A stretch of 64,000 nt of DNA from positions 3,286,001 to 3,350,000 of the forward strand of contig OY762508.1 in the NCBI GenBank assembly GCA_963665975.1, read 5' to 3'. Positions 61,501 to 64,000 of this stretch are shown one piece after another. The number at the start of each line of letters is the position of its first letter. Position 1 is the stretch's first letter. The notes beneath the pieces were generated by a model. That model worked only from the letters and a program-made list of their open reading frames with translations. It ran no database searches and was not told the DNA's origin. A program made the translations under genes and the position numbers. Origin of the DNA: G963665975 sp963665975. GTDB lineage: Bacteria > Bacteroidota > Rhodothermia > Rhodothermales > Bin80.

Positions 61501-61832
61501 AGATTCGTCCTGCATGGGGGCCTGCCCGTTCGGGCGGCATGCAGGCGCTGTGGCGGCACGACTCGGTAGTAGACGCGGCGATCAGTCCGCCGGGCCAGAA
61601 GCGGATAGAGATGCGCTTCGGCTACGGTACGCTGCTGCAGCAAGGGAACGGTATAGTGCGTCCGATCCTTGCGGTAACCCTGCGCGACCGTGGTCGGGAC
61701 TACCGGGTGGGCTACGAAGTGAGCATGCAGAACGGACTGGTGCTGTCTGCCTCTGGGGTGGCCCGGGAAACGGCTGACCCCTGGCAGCCGGTGCTGTACG
61801 GCATCAGCGCGCGCACAACCCTGCGGTGGTGA
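55563..61832 (+). CDS. Calx-beta repeat protein with C-terminal beta-barrel, copy B
   Basis: A 2089-residue protein, close homologue of copy A. A short N-terminal export segment (about 4-25) leads to Calx-beta units with the same order as in A, but the module that is single in A is present five times here (about 465-1010), giving about fourteen units. From VPALSIDDVRVEEDDVRA to the C-terminus the two proteins differ at about eight positions. The end is the same barrel finishing TTLRW. An autotransporter-like surface protein is likely; the longer stalk would hold the outer tip further from the cell. An IS256 element begins 74 nt after the stop. Confidence 0.86.
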   Translation: MTNARLLVPASPRVLVSIVLLTVLSSGFKPAQICSAEKASALLPSGAACAEYVLPEREGIAIIDGGRPELEIESEVRVGEWVGSVAFAVTLSAASTIEVTATYATRDGTAIAGADYEAVSGTLRIAPGETVGTITVPILYDNVREGEETFTLTLSRVENAVLGSGMSTGIILDNETMLSLSIDGFPEGRDAGIVVDTVTQSGQRAAAKLHIAEPVISRAGLFKTSAECQKGPFGYVLKFTEGDTCTYEFTCQHTDGSVAVRDHYINIKLADGTATAGEDFTLPDPTRVFWEEGALQSEIGEVSFEILQDEEVEGFEDLNVYCQRDEDGARPGPLYPLLIRDDDGEISTPTLLVRNASASEDAGNMGFGFRLSLTERVYNSVSMTMKSSTEAGDTATEGVDYQAWEIPWDLHWGERAGLHYFNVFIYDDALVEGNETFTFTVEDIKNATPSMVTAEGIIVDNDFSAAVTMSIADMEVKENAGPASLRVTLSPASEDAVTVRYATSEGTARANQDYLHTSGTLTIPAGETVADIEVAILNDLEVESDETFFVTLTDPAGADLSRATATVTIIDNDVPALSIGDVRVEEDAGPASLRVSLRSASNETVTVRYATSEGTAGADYDYLRTSGTLTIPAGETEAHIEVDILDDLEEESDETFFVTLTGPVRAELSRATARVTIIDDDFGATVTMSIGDVEVEEDAGPASLRVSLRSVLNEMVTVRYATSDGTAGADYDYLRTSGTLTIPAGETEAHIEVDILDDLEVESDETFFVTLTDPAGVDLSRATATVTIIDNDVPALSIGDVRVEEDTGPASLRVSLSSASNETVTVRYATSDGTATVDQDYLQTSGTLTIPAGETEADIEVDILDDLEVESDETFFVTLTDPAGVDLSRATATVTIIDDDVPALSIDDVRVEEDAGPASLRVSLSSASNETVTVRYATSDGTATVDQDYLQTSGTLTIPAGETEAHIEVDVLDDLEVESDETFFVTLTDPAGVDLSRTTATVTIIDNDVPALSIDDVRVEEDDVRAVFTVSLNAAWDSPVTVEYVTMDGTATAGQDYLPVISGELVIPPGQLSGQVEVMVIDDFLLESDETFTLVLSNPGGVELADETGEATILDNDLYRLHVDDVTVSEGGGAARFTVSLVPANPVQTVRVAYATADGTAMASADYVSASGSLVFTPGETVQTLAVQIQDDAVDEPDETFVVSLDGAENATIARPEATGTIIDNDAPPVVSIVSAVRVGEADGSALFPVLLSAASAFVVTVSYATGDGTALAGQDYVTQRGTLELAPGETEGMITVLILDDAIREPDETFTLTLSGVRNAGLGLAVSTGTIVDDEAVPTLRVGDVTVKEDARSAVFPVTLGGESATAVQVAYATVDETATAGADYTATSGTLVFAPREVTREIVVGIVSDDLDEPDETFLVRLSEALEAELADATGRGTITDDDEPVTISIYDGRGLEDAGLLHLPVRLSRKSSRVVSVFFGTSDITAEAGVDYVTSRGIVVFEHGSTEGVVAISMQSDALNEEDETFHATLSRPTNALIARGVATGTIEDNDGIPMLRVGDITASEDGGEAIFRVTLSVPGTRLVTVAYRTFDGSAEAGRDYVEASGTLAFAPGEVEQEVRVQLLRDGRDWRVETFSLALESVSNAMLDDAVATATIVEEESIEDGVLTAHVARFLRTSASHVVEAMEERLKWMEMDPACAPVTGERLQMMRYANPSWNPSGGELLSGCGMVVTGGGFGVWGRGAFTRLNGKEGMLSLRADVTTGALGADYRWESGLMAGLLFSHSQAAGTFEAYAATGETESRLTGAYPYVTYRTQSVRLWALGGLGRGSAEVDGSEYVEAQLTSSLVAAGAVGTLLRGRRTRLSYTADAFLVRGNPEERVSVRVSRIRAGLEGSVLLSRSLHPYVEVAVRRDGGDAETGLGLEVGGGLRLSTPGSRLRAEVRTRGLVTHAQGGFTEWGVAAAVRYGAPQGVGPTAEIRPAWGPARSGGMQALWRHDSVVDAAISPPGQKRIEMRFGYGTLLQQGNGIVRPILAVTLRDRGRDYRVGYEVSMQNGLVLSASGVARETADPWQPVLYGISARTTLRW
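56940..58598 (+). repeat. Five tandem 324-bp Calx-beta modules
   Basis: The module start (tcgat near 56970, 57294, 57627, 57951, 58275, 58599) recurs at 324 nt, with one step of 333 nt caused by the FGATVTM insert. Each encodes about 108 residues with GPASLRVSL, VTVRYATS and SRATATVTIID. Neighbouring units are nearly identical, implying recent expansion. Confidence 0.93.
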
Positions 61833-61905
61833 CCGGAAAACCTGTTCGCAATGTAACCCTTGCGTCCTTCAACAGCTGCTCTTCACAATCGTCAAAACAA
61901 TCTGA
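58585..61905 (+). repeat. Large inverted repeat, copy B (3.3 kb)
   Basis: Gapless counterpart of 35171-38490 in opposite orientation. The match stops at 61905 (CAATCTGA), exactly where the IS256 element starts with GGGATCG, so the original right flank of gene B may have been removed by that insertion. Confidence 0.93.
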
Positions 61906-63167
61906 GGGATCGCCCGGTTATTAGTTGGGTGGGGCGTAGGTTGAGTGGGTTAAGTTAAGCGGTTCAGGGGATTCGGATTCGCCTTTCAGAGCGATGGTCA
62001 GGTCCTGCATGAGCGTAGCATCTATAGGCGTCAGTCGGGACTCGTAGTGCAGGAAGATGGCGGCAAACCAACGGTGACGCTGATCGGAGGAGCTCCAGCG
62101 CTTTACGTTCCGTGTGCGGTGCGTGATGATGCTGTTGAGGTTTTCGATATTGTTGGTCGTCTTGAGGCTGTCTCTGAGCTTCTTGCCTATCCCGAGTCGG
62201 TGCAGCGTAAGGGTTTCCTCCAGACCTTCATACAGGCTTGCAGCCGCCTTTGGACAAGAGTGTGTCAACTCTGCATGGATCGTGTGCAGTGCGGTACGGG
62301 CTTCTGTGTGCGTTTCTTTCTCCCACGCGGCTTGCAATCGCACTTTGAGCGGTTCGGCCTCATCTTTTCTTGAGGTGACCCACCACGTTCTCCCACTTGC
62401 GCCACTGGCACCGCTGCAATTCGATGTCGTTGCCAAACGTCTCATATACGGCTTTACGCTGCCCCTTGGCACCGTCCAGAATCACCGACAGCTTGCCGTC
62501 ATAGGAAAAACCTCGCCGCATGAGATCCTCCAGGAGCGCCTTCACCTGGGCATGCCCTTCCGCCGCGCTTTCAACGACCGCCAACACCTCCTTCTTGCCC
62601 GTGACCGTAACCCCCATGGCCACAATCATCTGCACTCCCTGCAAGCATTTGCCGTCGATAAACAGCACTGCGTACTTCTCCTTGTCCAGCCGACGCGTTT
62701 CAACCCGTTCGAGCGCGTTGGCGGAGGTCCCCACAAAGGCGCGCCCTACCGTGCTGGCGCTCCGTCCTACGCTATCGCAAAACGTCTGGACCGCCCCCTT
62801 GTAATTGCGCTGGGACAGTCCAGCCAATAACTGCTCACACATCTTCTCATCGTCCAGACCACGCTTTGCGTGTAACCTGCAGCACGTCTCCAGCGGACGT
62901 TCCTTGTTCGTTTTGATTTTGCGTACACGGCGCACACGCACCTTCACACGCTCATTGTTGTAGCGGATCGTGCCTGGATTCGTCCCCCACCGCTGATAGT
63001 CCGTCTCGACGACTTCATGGTGTGCACCACAGAGCTGCTCCACCTCGCTTTCCATAATGGACTCGGCCATTAAGGGTTACACCGATGCGGTGTCGCGCAA
63101 CGGCCATGGAGGCCGGATCCTGTTCCGCCAGCTCTCGGAGGCTCTCGGCCGTGAACGATTGCGGCAT
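61906..63167 (-). pseudogene. IS256-family transposase, copy 2, with frameshifts
   Basis: Nearly full length on the minus strand. N-terminal part MPQSFTAESLRELAEQDPAS is in one frame (63167 to about 63075). The main part follows in another (to 62360): LETCCRLHAKRGLDDEKM, the first catalytic Asp in FIDGKCLQGV, then VILDGAKGQRKAVYETFGND. The rest is in a third, with SLKTTNNIENLNSIITHR. Against copy 1, the A-run in LKKDEAE has one base more (tttt c tt for tttttt), which breaks the frame near 62365. The element's left edge is 61906 (GGGATCGCCC); the matching right edge was not found. Confidence 0.88.
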
Positions 63168-63229
63168 GTCTTGTGTGGTTATGTGGGCAGGGTTTAGAGA
63201 GCGGTACGAAGAACCGGACGCTACACCGC

Positions 63230-63730
63230 ATGGGCTACGCGGCGCAGGCCGGCTTCCTGTTCCAGTAGCGCGAGCGCCATGCGCTCCATGCACTGAAACA
63301 CCGCGCTGGCGGGAACCACCAACGTACGGCCCACCGCATGCAACCCGTGCAGGACGCGCAACCCCCTGTCTGCCTTCAACAGCTGTCCAGTGCGCTGGAT
63401 CGTGAGGGTCTCTTGCAAGCCTTCCAGCAGCGCATTGGCTGCCGAACGGTTGATGTGCTTCAACTCAGCGTGGATGTCCATGAGTGCGGCTTCGGCCTTG
63501 TTCGCATCGGACAGCTGCCAGACCTGCCGCAAACGGCTACGATAGTCGCCGCGCACCGGATCGGACAACCCGCCGGTAACGTGGGCCAGTTTGGCATTCA
63601 AACAGCGCTGAATAGCGATTCGAGGGCCAAACACGCGTCGTACGGCTGTTTGCAGCCCTATGGGGCAAAATGCACAAAAGCCCTTCGTCCACGGACAACC
63701 CGCGTTCCACAAGGCGTTGTAAGGTAATAT
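63230..63730 (-). pseudogene. Second type of IS256-like transposase fragment
   Basis: The frame reads LQTAVRRVFGPRIAIQRCLN, AKLAHVTGGLSDPVRGDYRS and DIHAELKHINRSAANALLEG with LQETLTIQRTGQLL, matching the middle to C-terminal part of Mutator transposases, but it is a different subgroup from the copy beside it. Upstream, LVERGLSVDEGLLCI is in the neighbouring frame, so there is at least one frameshift. The end (VFQCMERMALALLEQEAGLR) replaces the usual RKVKRW/DQRHRW region. No N-terminus is present. Confidence 0.65.
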
Positions 63731-63782
63731 GGTTCGGCGGTCTTATACGCTGCGTACAACCGTTTCCCTCATATTATCTTAC

Positions 63783-64000
63783 GAGCCTCTTGCAAAATCC
63801 TTTTGATCGAAGCTTCCTGGTCACAATAAATACACAGTAATAAAGTATTAATACACAGCATAGTTACAAACAATGTATTATTTTGCTTTCGGGGTTCTCT
63901 GAGTGTGTGGAAACGCAAGGGCCTACCCGGTCCTTGACCGCCGGAGCCAGCATTCCAGCTCCTCTCGTAATCCGCAACTGCCTTACCTCAGGTGGAAGCC
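63783..64000 (+). mobile_element. MITE, second copy (cut by window edge)
   Basis: Starts GAGCCTCTTGCAAAATCC and then follows the copy at 49056 almost base for base (a few substitutions, such as one changed base in tctcttaatcc to tctcgtaatcc) to the window edge. The right end lies outside. Confidence 0.9.

Overview
The window looks like a chromosomal piece of a Rhodothermota (Rhodothermales-like) or closely related Bacteroidota/FCB-group bacterium. Three things point there. The left end has the alternative complex III (actABCDEF) operon running directly into a caa3-type oxidase. One secreted LRR protein ends in a type IX secretion (Por) sorting domain. The secreted proteins are rich in Ig-like, LRR and Calx-beta modules. 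No database search could be run, so the taxonomy is inference.

Layout. 1-10222 (minus): one tight respiratory operon, actA-B-C-D-E-F, a small unrecognised membrane protein, SCO, ctaC and ctaD (cut by the window edge). 10.6-11.5 kb: a decayed nuclease-like gene. 11.5-18.7 kb: ordinary genes for a MATE exporter, an LVIVD-repeat secreted protein, an M19 dipeptidase lipoprotein, a PhoX/DUF839 protein and a PHP-domain phosphoesterase. 19.3-26.2 kb: an accessory zone with IS110, ISNCY and IS1182-like relics around a lipoprotein of nine 93-residue repeats. 26.4-35.1 kb (minus): four genes, a chaperone-like Ig protein, a TPR lipoprotein, an usher-like outer-membrane protein and an ExbB/TolQ/MotA-like channel. 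35.2-40.2 kb (minus): Calx-beta/beta-barrel gene A. 40.7-42.3 kb: IS debris. 42.5-45.1 kb (plus): four tightly packed genes, namely a secreted protein, two ExbD-like proteins and a single-pass acidic linker protein. 45.3-49.4 kb: an LRR protein with a decayed subtilase front end, a DUF6807 pseudogene and a 282-bp MITE. 49.5-54.4 kb: LRR/Calx-beta/barrel gene C. 55.6-61.8 kb: Calx-beta/barrel gene B. 54.7-55.2 and 61.9-64 kb: IS256-type relics and a second MITE.

The most interesting content is the pair of gene sets at 26.4-35.1 kb and 42.5-45.1 kb. The left set has an ExbB-like channel and no ExbD. The right set has two ExbD-like proteins and no ExbB. Together they would make a complete proton-motive-force-driven inner-membrane motor plus a TonB-like spanning protein, joined to an usher-like pore, a chaperone-like protein and a TPR lipoprotein. 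I know of no described system with this composition. The halves now point away from each other and are separated by a Calx-beta gene and IS debris, as if a single locus had been rearranged.

The rearrangement has a visible possible agent. Calx-beta genes A (minus) and B (plus) share about 3.3 kb of near-identical, gapless sequence in inverted orientation (35171-38490 and 58585-61905). Recombination between them would invert the roughly 20 kb between, which carries the ExbD half. Genes A and B otherwise differ mainly in the copy number of one 324-bp Calx-beta module (one against five).
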